DNA of 7,806 nt from Candidatus Woesearchaeota archaeon (GCA_016203265.1 JACQNB010000040.1:1-7806), one strand, 5' to 3'; positions 1 to 5,336 are shown, counted from the stretch's first letter. Translations and numbers: made by a program. Notes: a model not told the origin generated them from the sequence alone.

Positions 1-1
1 C

Positions 2-1429
2 ACGTTCATCATCGGCAACCTCACGCAAGGCCAGGTCTACCTCTTGAACATCACGGTGCAAGTGAACAACGTCAGCAACGGCACAGGCATCACGAACAAC
101 GCAAACATCACGTTCACCAACAGCACGGGAGCAGTCGTCACGCAAAACATTTCCATCAACACGACTGCGCTCGACGAGCCCGTCTACAACACCACCAACA
201 TCAGCGTGAGCAAGGGTGACGACGTCGATCCCATCAACATCAGCACGCTGCTCACGTACCACATCAACATTACGAGCACGGGAACGGGCATGGCATACAA
301 CATCACCGTGAACGAGAGTTACCCACCTGAAATAAGATTCCAGAACGCGACGCCCTCGCCCGTTTCAGGAACAAATCACAGCTTCCTCATCGGCAACCTC
401 TCCAACGGCAGCGTGTTCCGGCTCAACATCACCGTGCTCACGCTCAACAGCACGAATGGCACCGTCATCAACAACACGGCCAACGTGAGCTTCGTGAACG
501 AGACCGGATTCCGCACGAACGTGACGGACACCGAGAACACGACGGTTGAAAACATAAGCGTCGCGCCCGCACCAGCACCCGAGCCAAGCCCGACACCAAG
601 CGCATCAGGCGGCGGAGGAGGTGGCGGCGGGGGCGGAGGATGTGTTGACGTCTGCGACATCGGAGAGAGCATCTGCACCTCGTCCGGAAGGTCTGTCTGC
701 GCAAAGACCGGCGTCTGCACCGCATACGTCCCCTCGCCCTGCGCGTCAGGAGAGACCTGCTCCAAGGGAAGCTGCAATCCGTGCGAGGAAAGTTGGCTGT
801 GCGACGACTGGAGCGCATGCGACGGCGGCGTGAAGACGCGCACGTGCGCTGACCTGAACGGCTGCAGCACCACGAAACTCGAACCGGAAACCGAACGCGC
901 CTGCGAGTCTCCCATCAGTCTCATCAGCCTGCCCGCGCCGATCGTGAAGATGCTCGAGACGTTCAAGGCCGTGCCGTGGGAGAAACCCATCATCATCATC
1001 ACGCTTATGATTGCGGCCATCACGATGCTGTTGGCACTCATCCTCGAGCACGAACTGCGCAAGCGTTACCTGAAGGCGCACTGGGTCTACTTCGCAGAAG
1101 CAGGCATACTTGTCGGGCTCACGTTCCTCACTACGGAAGCGAACATGCTCGCGCTGCGCGTGCTGATGCTCGTGTTTGCGGTCTCCTTCGCGGCGTTGTT
1201 CCTCAAAGAAGCCATCAAGCAGGCAAAAATAATGACGAAAGCGCGCCTCGCGCCGCGACCCGTGTTCGCGCCCGTGCCAAGAAGACCATCGCTCTTCCAG
1301 CATCTCGCAGGGATCATCAAACAAAAACGCAAGGCCTCGCACGAGGAGATTTTGACGACGCGCACCAAGCTCGAGGAACTGAACCAATCGCTGAAAGAGC
1401 TCAAACTGCAATTGAAGAGGAAGAAATGA
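2..1429 (+). CDS. Cell-surface protein with DUF11 repeats, Cys-rich/TSP1-like domain and three C-terminal TM segments (5' partial)
   Basis: The reading frame is open from the left edge, so the true start lies outside; a TTG at 44 is internal. Two DUF11-like beta-sandwich repeats are visible: TFIIGNL (nt 2-22) recurs as SFLIGNL (nt 380-400), a 126-residue period with near-identical DNA. The ectodomain carries about 27 N-x-S/T sequons, suggesting heavy N-glycosylation. A Pro/Ala linker and 11 consecutive Gly codons (608-640) lead into a Cys-rich module (about 641-910) ending in a thrombospondin-type pattern (WLCDDWSAC...TRTC...C). Hydrophobic stretches at about 989-1057, 1082-1135 and 1145-1203 look like three TM helices. 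The tail is basic and ends in a likely coiled coil (1342-1426). I infer a surface adhesin or envelope-structure protein anchored by its C terminus, with the coiled coil inside. It overlaps the next gene by ATGA, so the two are probably co-transcribed. The family-level call is good; the function is unknown. Confidence 0.85.
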   Translation, partial: TFIIGNLTQGQVYLLNITVQVNNVSNGTGITNNANITFTNSTGAVVTQNISINTTALDEPVYNTTNISVSKGDDVDPINISTLLTYHINITSTGTGMAYNITVNESYPPEIRFQNATPSPVSGTNHSFLIGNLSNGSVFRLNITVLTLNSTNGTVINNTANVSFVNETGFRTNVTDTENTTVENISVAPAPAPEPSPTPSASGGGGGGGGGGGCVDVCDIGESICTSSGRSVCAKTGVCTAYVPSPCASGETCSKGSCNPCEESWLCDDWSACDGGVKTRTCADLNGCSTTKLEPETERACESPISLISLPAPIVKMLETFKAVPWEKPIIIITLMIAAITMLLALILEHELRKRYLKAHWVYFAEAGILVGLTFLTTEANMLALRVLMLVFAVSFAALFLKEAIKQAKIMTKARLAPRPVFAPVPRRPSLFQHLAGIIKQKRKASHEEILTTRTKLEELNQSLKELKLQLKRKK

Positions 1430-2217
1430 ACCCACGATTCATGATTGTCTTGCTGCTCCTTGCCGGCTGCAGTAACGTGATGTATGAAGCCTTACCGACC
1501 GAAGGCAACGGCCAATACCATTTCGAACATCCCGGCAAGCCTGCCGTGCTCGTCATCCATGGATTGACCGCAACGCCGTGGGAAGTCATCGGGCTTTCCG
1601 TCTATCTGACCGAGCACAACTTCACCGTGCTCACCCCCGTATTGGAAGGCCACGGTCGTCGTCCAGTCGACTTGGAGGCAGCCTCGTGGCAGGACTGGTA
1701 CGGCAACGTGAATGACAGCTACGCGCGTCTTGCGGCAAAGGGCGTGCCGGTGTTCGTCATCGGCGTGTCCACCGGTGGCTCGTTGGCGCTGGAATTGGCA
1801 AAGGAACACGAGCTTGCGGGCTTGGTCACGGTCGGCGCGCCCGTCACCTTGTGGGACGAGCGCACGAAGTATATCTCGTGGCTCGCGCCGTTATGGAGAT
1901 ACACGTCGCGCGTCGTGCTGCCGGACGAGGTTGGGCATTATTATCCGGTCTGGCCGTCCAAGAGCATCAGCCAACTCGTCGCGCTGATCGATGCCTCCCT
2001 GGGAAGCGCGTCGCGCATCACCGAGCCAACGCTCATCATCCAGTCGAGGGACGACAAGACCGTCCGTCCGGAGAGCGCGCAACAGCTCTCAGACGCATTG
2101 GTCAACGCGCCGAACGAGATTTTCTGGGTCAACGGGACGAATCACGTCGTCATCCGCGAGGACACGGACGGCATCGTGTTCACGAAGATCATCTCCTTCC
2201 TGAACGAACATTCGTAA
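1426..2217 (+). CDS. Lipoprotein alpha/beta hydrolase (esterase / monoacylglycerol-lipase-like)
   Basis: 263 residues. The N terminus is a lipoprotein signal: MNPRF, a hydrophobic run, then lipobox LLAG-C15, so the mature enzyme should be membrane-tethered outside the cell. The core is an alpha/beta hydrolase of the carboxylesterase/monoacylglycerol lipase type (COG1647-like): HG oxyanion region at 45-46, GHG at 75-77, nucleophile elbow GVSTGG with Ser115, acid Asp210 in SRDDKTV, and His240 in GTNHVV. The triad is complete, so an active serine esterase or lipase is likely; the substrate cannot be read from sequence. The ATG at 1426 overlaps the preceding TGA (ATGA) and has GAGG at 1417-1420 with 5-nt spacing. 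A second ATG at 1441 would give a shorter signal peptide lacking the basic N-region. The operon with a large glycoprotein suggests a role in envelope lipid or ester turnover, which is inference. Confidence 0.87.
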   Translation: MNPRFMIVLLLLAGCSNVMYEALPTEGNGQYHFEHPGKPAVLVIHGLTATPWEVIGLSVYLTEHNFTVLTPVLEGHGRRPVDLEAASWQDWYGNVNDSYARLAAKGVPVFVIGVSTGGSLALELAKEHELAGLVTVGAPVTLWDERTKYISWLAPLWRYTSRVVLPDEVGHYYPVWPSKSISQLVALIDASLGSASRITEPTLIIQSRDDKTVRPESAQQLSDALVNAPNEIFWVNGTNHVVIREDTDGIVFTKIISFLNEHS

Positions 2218-2224
2218 CGCAAGC

Positions 2225-2232
2225 TTTAAAAA
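2225..2232 (+). promoter_or_regulatory. Box A (TATA) of tRNA-Ile
   Basis: TTTAAAAA centred about 36 bp before the mature tRNA 5' end. It lies in a block (AAGCTTTAAAAAGCGTTTCC) almost identical to the one upstream of tRNA-Asn (AAGCTTTTAAAGCGTTCC), which supports a shared tRNA promoter. A start near 2255 would leave a 5' leader of about 10 nt for RNase P. Confidence 0.65.
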
Positions 2233-2264
2233 GCGTTTCCCGAATTGTCGACGTAGACATCATT

Positions 2265-2338
2265 GACCCTGTAGCTTAGCCTGGTTGAGCGCACGACTGA
2301 TAATCGTGAGGTCCCGTGTTCGAATCACGGCGGGGTCA
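2265..2338 (+). tRNA. tRNA-Ile (GAU)
   Basis: A full cloverleaf can be drawn. Acceptor GACCCTG (2265-2271) pairs with CGGGGTC (2331-2337), with one T-G wobble. The D stem is GCTT/GAGC, the anticodon stem CACGA/TCGTG, and the loop CTGATAA (2297-2303) gives anticodon GAT. The T stem is CCGTG/CACGG with loop TTCGAAT, and the discriminator is A2338. No CCA is encoded and no intron is present. The next ORF begins 2 nt after the discriminator. Confidence 0.96.
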
Positions 2339-2339
2339 T

Positions 2340-2588
2340 ATGTACGACTTGGAGCTCGCGCGGGCAGTGCAGACGATCAAGGACAAGAAGGCGAAACTTG
2401 TCTGCATCCAGTTGCCCGAAGGGCTGAAGCCGGAAACGCAGCAGATCGTCAAGGAACTCGAATCGAAAACACACGCGCGCGTCATCACGTGGATGGGCTC
2501 GTGCTACGGCGCCTGCGACCTGCCGAATGTCGAAGAACTCGGTGTTGACCTCTTGATCCAATGGGGCCACAGCGCGTGGAGCCCTTGA
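2340..2588 (+). CDS. dph2: N-terminal fragment of diphthamide biosynthesis enzyme Dph2 (truncated)
   Basis: 82 residues, against roughly 330-340 for archaeal Dph2, the radical 4Fe-4S enzyme that makes 3-amino-3-carboxypropyl-histidine on elongation factor 2. The visible part matches the family N terminus: an IQLPEGLKPETQ strand-helix, then GSCYGACD with Cys59 in the position of the first cluster cysteine, then DLLIQWGHS. The reading frame ends at TGA 2586-2588 just after GHSAW. No frame in the next 65 bp continues the protein, so domains 2 and 3 and the other two cluster cysteines are missing. ATG 2340 is chosen because an upstream start (2316) lies inside tRNA-Ile. It could be a pseudogene remnant, or one half of a split gene whose remainder lies elsewhere. 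Family assignment is fairly sure; functionality is doubtful. Confidence 0.75.
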   Translation: MYDLELARAVQTIKDKKAKLVCIQLPEGLKPETQQIVKELESKTHARVITWMGSCYGACDLPNVEELGVDLLIQWGHSAWSP

Positions 2589-2618
2589 ACGCCATTTCTT
2601 GAGCGCGAGGCGTTCAAG
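2584..2618. repeat. Perfect 10-bp inverted repeat (hairpin) over the dph2-fragment stop codon
   Basis: CTTGAACGCC (2584-2593) is the exact reverse complement of GGCGTTCAAG (2609-2618), with a 15-nt loop. The left arm contains the TGA stop. The loop holds a near-direct copy of the left arm (CTTGAGCGC, 2598-2606) that could pair with the right arm through a wobble. It may stabilise the 3' end, act as a terminator, or be the scar of the event that truncated dph2. Confidence 0.7.
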
Positions 2619-2623
2619 CCCCT

Positions 2624-2634
2624 AAATTTATATA
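2624..2634 (+). promoter_or_regulatory. Box A promoter of the DUF212 gene (leaderless)
   Basis: AAATTTATATA, with TTTATATA at 2627-2634 centred about 26 bp before ATG 2656. Transcription would start at or next to the ATG, giving a leaderless mRNA. The 12-mer TAAATTTATATA (2623-2634) recurs exactly upstream of the DUF4382 gene. Confidence 0.75.
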
Positions 2635-2655
2635 GACCTGATTTCTCGTAACCCT

Positions 2656-3066
2656 ATGTTTTCCGCGATTCCCCTCTTGAGCGTGCTTGCCGCCCTCATC
2701 GTCGCCGGAGGCATCAAGTTCGTCGTGAATGGTCTCCAAGGCAAGTGGTCGTTGTGGAGCTTCAGCATGACCGGCGGCATGCCGAGCCAGCACACGGCCA
2801 TCGTGAGCGCGCTCGCAACGAGCATCCTCATCACGGAAGGATTCTCGACCGGTTTCGCCATCTCCATTGCGCTTGCCGGCATCGTCATCCGCGACGCGTT
2901 CGGCATGCGTCGGAGCGTCGGCGAGGAAGGCCAGGCGCTCGCGAAGTTATTGAAGAAGAACCATGTCAAGCAGCAAATCCACATCGTGCCGGGGCATACG
3001 CCTCCGCAGGTGTTCTTCGGCGCATTGCTCGGCGTCGTCATCGCGCTCATCATAACATTTATATAA
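2656..3066 (+). CDS. DUF212 / divergent PAP2-family integral membrane protein
   Basis: 136 residues, close to the family's usual 140-150. The COG1963 (DUF212) signatures are in order: GGMPSQHTA (40-48), RDAFGMRR (79-86) followed by GEEGQA, and GHTPPQVFFGALLG (113-126). Three or four hydrophobic segments surround them. The family is related in motif layout to PAP2 phosphatases (PSxH and GHT motifs), but its substrate is not established; a lipid- or polyprenyl-phosphate phosphatase is possible. The start is fixed by the box A 26 bp upstream and the absence of a leader. The last codons and TAA stop double as the box A of the next operon. Confidence 0.87.
   Translation: MFSAIPLLSVLAALIVAGGIKFVVNGLQGKWSLWSFSMTGGMPSQHTAIVSALATSILITEGFSTGFAISIALAGIVIRDAFGMRRSVGEEGQALAKLLKKNHVKQQIHIVPGHTPPQVFFGALLGVVIALIITFI
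3058..3066 (+). promoter_or_regulatory. Box A embedded in the DUF212 stop codon
   Basis: TTTATATAA encodes the final Phe-Ile-stop of the DUF212 gene and has the box A sequence seen at the other promoters here. A start about 26 bp downstream (near 3088) would give a leader of roughly 10 nt carrying the GAGG at 3091-3094 for the ATG at 3099. Confidence 0.6.
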
Positions 3067-3098
3067 CGCACAGTCGATAGAAATCAAAAAGAGGAAGC

Positions 3099-3407
3099 AT
3101 GGCACTCGGCATCTACGATTACGTCTACGGCATCGCGCAATTGGCGGCCGGCTTTCTCGCCGTCATCGCGGGCTTCATCGCGCTCACGCTGTTCAAGTCG
3201 GCTCACGCAAGAAAGGACTTGCGCGCCTGGATTTATCTGCTGCCCGCGCTCGTGCTGTTCGTCATCGTCGAAATCATCGGGGCCTTGCACGCCTTTGGCG
3301 TACAGGTCGCGCCATACTGGACGCACATTCTGGTGAGCGTCATCCTCGGCTTCGTCATCATCGCGTTGGCGACGCAGATCCACGTCAACAAGGGGTGGAA
3401 GGAATGA
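3099..3407 (+). CDS. Small three-TM membrane protein of unknown function (copy A)
   Basis: 102 residues, not recognised as a named family. There are three strongly hydrophobic segments at about residues 10-32, 45-67 and 73-92. A short basic loop (KSAHARKDLRAW) lies between the first two, and an acidic residue is buried in the second (VEIIGAL). ATG 3099 is preceded by GAGG (3091-3094) with 4-nt spacing. The ORF overlaps the next by ATGA, so the two are translationally coupled. The next protein has the same topology and aligns without gaps around the conserved Trp, the buried Glu and a Gly, so the pair looks like a tandem duplication. A heteromeric membrane complex or a sensor/transport accessory is possible; nothing in the sequence decides. 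Confidence 0.8.
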   Translation: MALGIYDYVYGIAQLAAGFLAVIAGFIALTLFKSAHARKDLRAWIYLLPALVLFVIVEIIGALHAFGVQVAPYWTHILVSVILGFVIIALATQIHVNKGWKE

Positions 3408-3697
3408 TGCTTGCGGACGCGTTAACGCTGGTAGCGCCGTTCTACAACCTCGCGCTCGTCATCGTGATGCTGTTCCTGTTCGGCAAGATGTTCACGACTG
3501 CGACGAAGAAAACGTTCCTCAAGCCCTGGTACGCGATCTTCGCGGCCGTCATCATCTTTATCATGGAGGAGGTCATCACGATTTTGCGTGCATCAGGACT
3601 CTTGGACATCACGCTCTACATCAACGGCTTCTTTGAGTTGGTCATCATCTCGCTCTTCATCTATACGTTGTTGCTGCAGAAGGAACACGTGTCGTAG
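3404..3697 (+). CDS. Small three-TM membrane protein of unknown function (copy B)
   Basis: 97 residues from ATG 3404, which overlaps the preceding stop (ATGA) and has GGTGG (3394-3398) upstream. A GTG at 3395 would add three residues but sits on that Shine-Dalgarno sequence. There are three hydrophobic segments (about 10-30, 41-63, 70-92), a basic loop (TATKKTFLKPW) and a Glu-rich start of the second helix (EEVITIL). Around W and the second helix it aligns with copy A, with A, F, E, I, L, A and G identical in about 24 positions and many conservative changes. This suggests divergence after duplication. The function is unknown; it is probably co-expressed with copy A. Confidence 0.8.
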   Translation: MMLADALTLVAPFYNLALVIVMLFLFGKMFTTATKKTFLKPWYAIFAAVIIFIMEEVITILRASGLLDITLYINGFFELVIISLFIYTLLLQKEHVS

Positions 3698-3754
3698 CGT
3701 CAAAGAATTCTCTTGCGATTGCTCCCCCTGCCGGTTTTGGCGCAGAAAATTTGC

Positions 3755-3770
3755 AGTTGAGCGCGCAACT
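3755..3770. repeat. Short inverted repeat in the 3698-3852 spacer
   Basis: AGTTG (3755-3759) and CAACT (3766-3770) flank a 6-nt loop, AGCGCG. TTGC/GCAA at 3751 and 3779 could extend the structure distally. The 155-bp spacer between the membrane pair and tRNA-Asn has no convincing ORF. The hairpin may be a 3'-end structure or chance. Confidence 0.35.
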
Positions 3771-3820
3771 CCAGGCTCGCAAGGAACGGTGAAACAAGGG
3801 CACCCAACGTGAGCAAAAGC

Positions 3821-3828
3821 TTTTAAAG
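3821..3828 (+). promoter_or_regulatory. Box A of tRNA-Asn
   Basis: TTTTAAAG centred about 28 bp before the tRNA 5' end, within the AAGCTTTTAAAGCGTTCC block shared with the tRNA-Ile promoter. Transcription would start close to the mature 5' end. Confidence 0.65.
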
Positions 3829-3852
3829 CGTTCCGAGAGAAACGCATTTCGT

Positions 3853-3940
3853 GCCCCCCTAGCTCAGCGGTTAGAGCGCGTGGCTGTTAGTAATGAAAGC
3901 AGTAACCACGAGGTCGCCAGTTCGAGTCTGGCGGGGGGCG
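3853..3940 (+). tRNA. tRNA-Asn (GUU) with 15-nt intron
   Basis: Acceptor GCCCCCC (3853-3859) pairs with GGGGGGC (3933-3939), and the discriminator is G3940. The D stem is GCTC/GAGC, the anticodon stem CGTGG (3879-3883)/CCACG (3906-3910), and the T stem GCCAG/CTGGC with loop TTCGAGT. The 22 nt between the anticodon-stem arms reduce to the normal 7-nt loop CTGTTAA (anticodon GTT) once 15 nt are removed after position 37. No CCA is encoded. The DUF4382 promoter begins right after the gene. Confidence 0.94.
3890..3904 (+). other. Canonical 37/38 tRNA intron with bulge-helix-bulge
   Basis: The intron GTAATGAAAGCAGTA lies between A37 and A38. CTGT (3884-3887) pairs with GCAG (3899-3902) as the 4-bp central helix. 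TAG (3888-3890) and TAA (3903-3905) form the 3-nt bulges, each cut after its second base. This matches the archaeal splicing-endonuclease substrate; the outer intron helix is minimal. Confidence 0.88.
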
Positions 3941-3953
3941 TAAATTTATATAA
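3941..3953 (+). promoter_or_regulatory. Box A promoter of the Cys-rich lipoprotein operon (leaderless)
   Basis: TAAATTTATATAA, centred about 26 bp before ATG 3975 and starting one base after tRNA-Asn. It repeats the 12-mer of the DUF212 promoter, and both are followed by a similar (A/C)CCTGA. A leaderless mRNA is predicted. Confidence 0.75.
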
Positions 3954-3974
3954 CCCTGACATTCTTGTTCCGCT

Positions 3975-4916
3975 ATGAAAAAGGCGGTGTTGCTTCTCCT
4001 TATGGTGCTGGTTCTTGTCGCCTGCGGAAAGAGTGACATTCCAACGAACGAGACCAACACGACCGCGCTGAACAGCACTAACGCAACGATCGAAGAGGAA
4101 GCATTAGGCAGGCTCGTCATCGCGGTCACGGATGCACCGGTTGCAATGGCCGACCTGACCGAATTCACGCTCGGCATCAGCAACGTCGAACTCTATAATA
4201 TGGAAAAGGATTCATGGAAAAAGATCGCGACGGCCAAGACTGAATTCGACATTGCGCTCTTGAAGGACACAGGATACGTCCTGTTGGATGTTGAAACCAC
4301 TCCTGAAACGTTTGAACAGATCCGTTTCCGCATCGATGTCGAAGGCGTCTTCAAGGAAGAGAACAAGGACCTCGAACTGCCGTATAGCACGCTCACGCTA
4401 CCAGCAAAAGTCACCATCACGGACAAGCAAACGTCGACCATTCTCATCGATTTCACGTTCGACGCCCTGGACCTGATTGGCCCGAGCATTTACTGGAAAC
4501 CGACCATCCATATCGTGACGCGCAACAACGCGGACGTCACCGTTGACAACAAGCTCGTCACCATCACGAACGGCGACATCATCACGGACGAAACCAAGGG
4601 CTTCGAGGACCTGTTCACGCAAGAACAAATTACCAACCAGAAAGGCGATTGCGTCGAAGATTGCCAGGAAACATGCACGACGGCAGGCTCATCCTGCGGC
4701 GACGAATGCCAAGAAAAGGTCACGAACGGCTGCGAGACGGAAGACGAGGAGACATGCCGTGACGCGTGCACGCCCTACATCGCGCCGTGGGATTGCCGTG
4801 ACGGCTGCCAGGAAGACACATCCGATGAATGCATTGACTATCTTGAGCCGCGTTGCACGTCCGACTGCGGCAACCAGACCGCGGACTGCAAGCTTGATTG
4901 TGACGTGAAATGTTGA
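3975..4916 (+). CDS. DUF4382 lipoprotein with a 16-cysteine C-terminal domain
   Basis: 313 residues. The N terminus MKKAV plus a hydrophobic run ends in lipobox LVA-C17, followed by an Asn/Thr-rich linker with several sequons, so the protein is probably lipid-anchored outside. Residues about 45-190 fit DUF4382: GRLVIAVTDAPV at the start, a beta-rich middle, and a Y-x-L-L-D...FEQIRFRID region. The last 88 residues (226-313) are acidic and contain 16 Cys, mostly as C-x3-C pairs, opening and closing with C-x3-C-x3-C. The C-x3-C-x7-C-x7 unit recurs, suggesting internal duplication. Disulfide-braced helical hairpins or metal/cluster binding are both possible. ATG 3975 is leaderless behind a strong box A. 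The next gene encodes a smaller lipoprotein with the same Cys register. DUF4382 has no established biochemical role that I can assign. Confidence 0.85.
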   Translation: MKKAVLLLLMVLVLVACGKSDIPTNETNTTALNSTNATIEEEALGRLVIAVTDAPVAMADLTEFTLGISNVELYNMEKDSWKKIATAKTEFDIALLKDTGYVLLDVETTPETFEQIRFRIDVEGVFKEENKDLELPYSTLTLPAKVTITDKQTSTILIDFTFDALDLIGPSIYWKPTIHIVTRNNADVTVDNKLVTITNGDIITDETKGFEDLFTQEQITNQKGDCVEDCQETCTTAGSSCGDECQEKVTNGCETEDEETCRDACTPYIAPWDCRDGCQEDTSDECIDYLEPRCTSDCGNQTADCKLDCDVKC

Positions 4917-4920
4917 GGTG
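4915..4920 (+). promoter_or_regulatory. Strong Shine-Dalgarno for the second lipoprotein
   Basis: GAGGTG overlaps the preceding TGA and lies 5 nt before ATG 4926. It is a near-complete anti-SD match, indicating operon-internal, SD-driven translation. Confidence 0.8.
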
Positions 4921-4925
4921 AACTG

Positions 4926-5306
4926 ATGAAAAAACTACTATTCATGTTGGCTCTATTGGCTTTGTTCATCGTGGCCTGTCAAGCGGCGCCGGTTCCTCCG
5001 GTCGCGGAATCGCCGAAAGAGATCGCAGCACCTGAAACGCCCGCCGTTGCTCCGCCAACCACGCCACCCATCATCGAGACGGCACCGGCCGACTGCAAGA
5101 CAGACTGCATTGATTCCTGCACCGCGAACACGGACAAGGTCTGCGGCCAAGGCACGGACTGGTACGGCTGTCTCGACAATTGCGACGGGCTCTTGCGCCC
5201 GGAAGGCTGCAAAGCAGTCTGCTCGACCGAGTCCTACCAGGAATGCTCACCGGTGTTCCGAGGCGAATGCAAGCAGGAATGCGGGAAGAAGTGCCCCATA
5301 GCCTGA
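4926..5306 (+). CDS. Small Cys-rich lipoprotein paired with the DUF4382 lipoprotein
   Basis: 126 residues. The lipoprotein signal MKKLLFMLALLALFIVA ends at lipobox C18. A Pro/Ala/Thr-rich linker (about 19-55) leads to a domain of about 70 residues (57-126) with 12 Cys. The domain starts with CKTDCIDSC and ends with CKQECGKKC, both C-x3-C-x3-C as in the upstream protein. Seven consecutive Cys spacings (x3, x8, x3, x7, x7, x3) are identical to those in the upstream DUF4382 protein, so the two domains are very likely homologous. The gene is 9 nt downstream in the same operon. No named family is recognised; a disulfide-rich surface module or an extracytoplasmic metal-binding domain are the obvious options. 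A T-rich tract follows, a possible terminator. Confidence 0.83.
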   Translation: MKKLLFMLALLALFIVACQAAPVPPVAESPKEIAAPETPAVAPPTTPPIIETAPADCKTDCIDSCTANTDKVCGQGTDWYGCLDNCDGLLRPEGCKAVCSTESYQECSPVFRGECKQECGKKCPIA

Positions 5307-5336
5307 TGCAGGCACAGGACATCCGCCGACGCTACG

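Noticed and set aside
976..1425. Extension of the alpha/beta hydrolase frame upstream of 1426
   Set aside because: This part is His/Arg/Ala-rich out-of-frame translation of the surface-protein gene. The lipoprotein signal, ATGA overlap and GAGG fix the start at 1426.
376..1435. Long minus-strand open frames opposite the surface protein, including one with poly-Pro
   Set aside because: The poly-Pro is the antisense of the poly-Gly linker. The frames lack domain features and lie opposite a gene with clear protein motifs, so they are GC-rich shadows.
2265..2338. tRNA-Ile as an integration (att) site of a mobile element
   Set aside because: No integrase and no second copy of the tRNA 3' end is present in the window.
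2584..2618. Integron attC site or transposon terminal repeat
   Set aside because: There is no attC core-site pattern, no recombinase or transposase gene in the window and no visible target duplication.
2586..2655. Frameshift that would restore the rest of Dph2
   Set aside because: No frame after the stop encodes Dph2-like sequence. Hairpin and box A occupy the region and DUF212 begins at 2656.
3395..3403. GTG 3395 as the start of the second small membrane protein
   Set aside because: It overlaps the GGTGG Shine-Dalgarno sequence. ATG 3404 gives the usual ATGA coupling at good spacing.
4543..4908. Basic Arg/Thr/Ala-rich frame inside the DUF4382 gene
   Set aside because: It is an out-of-frame shadow of the Cys-rich coding region with no start signal and no recognisable domain.
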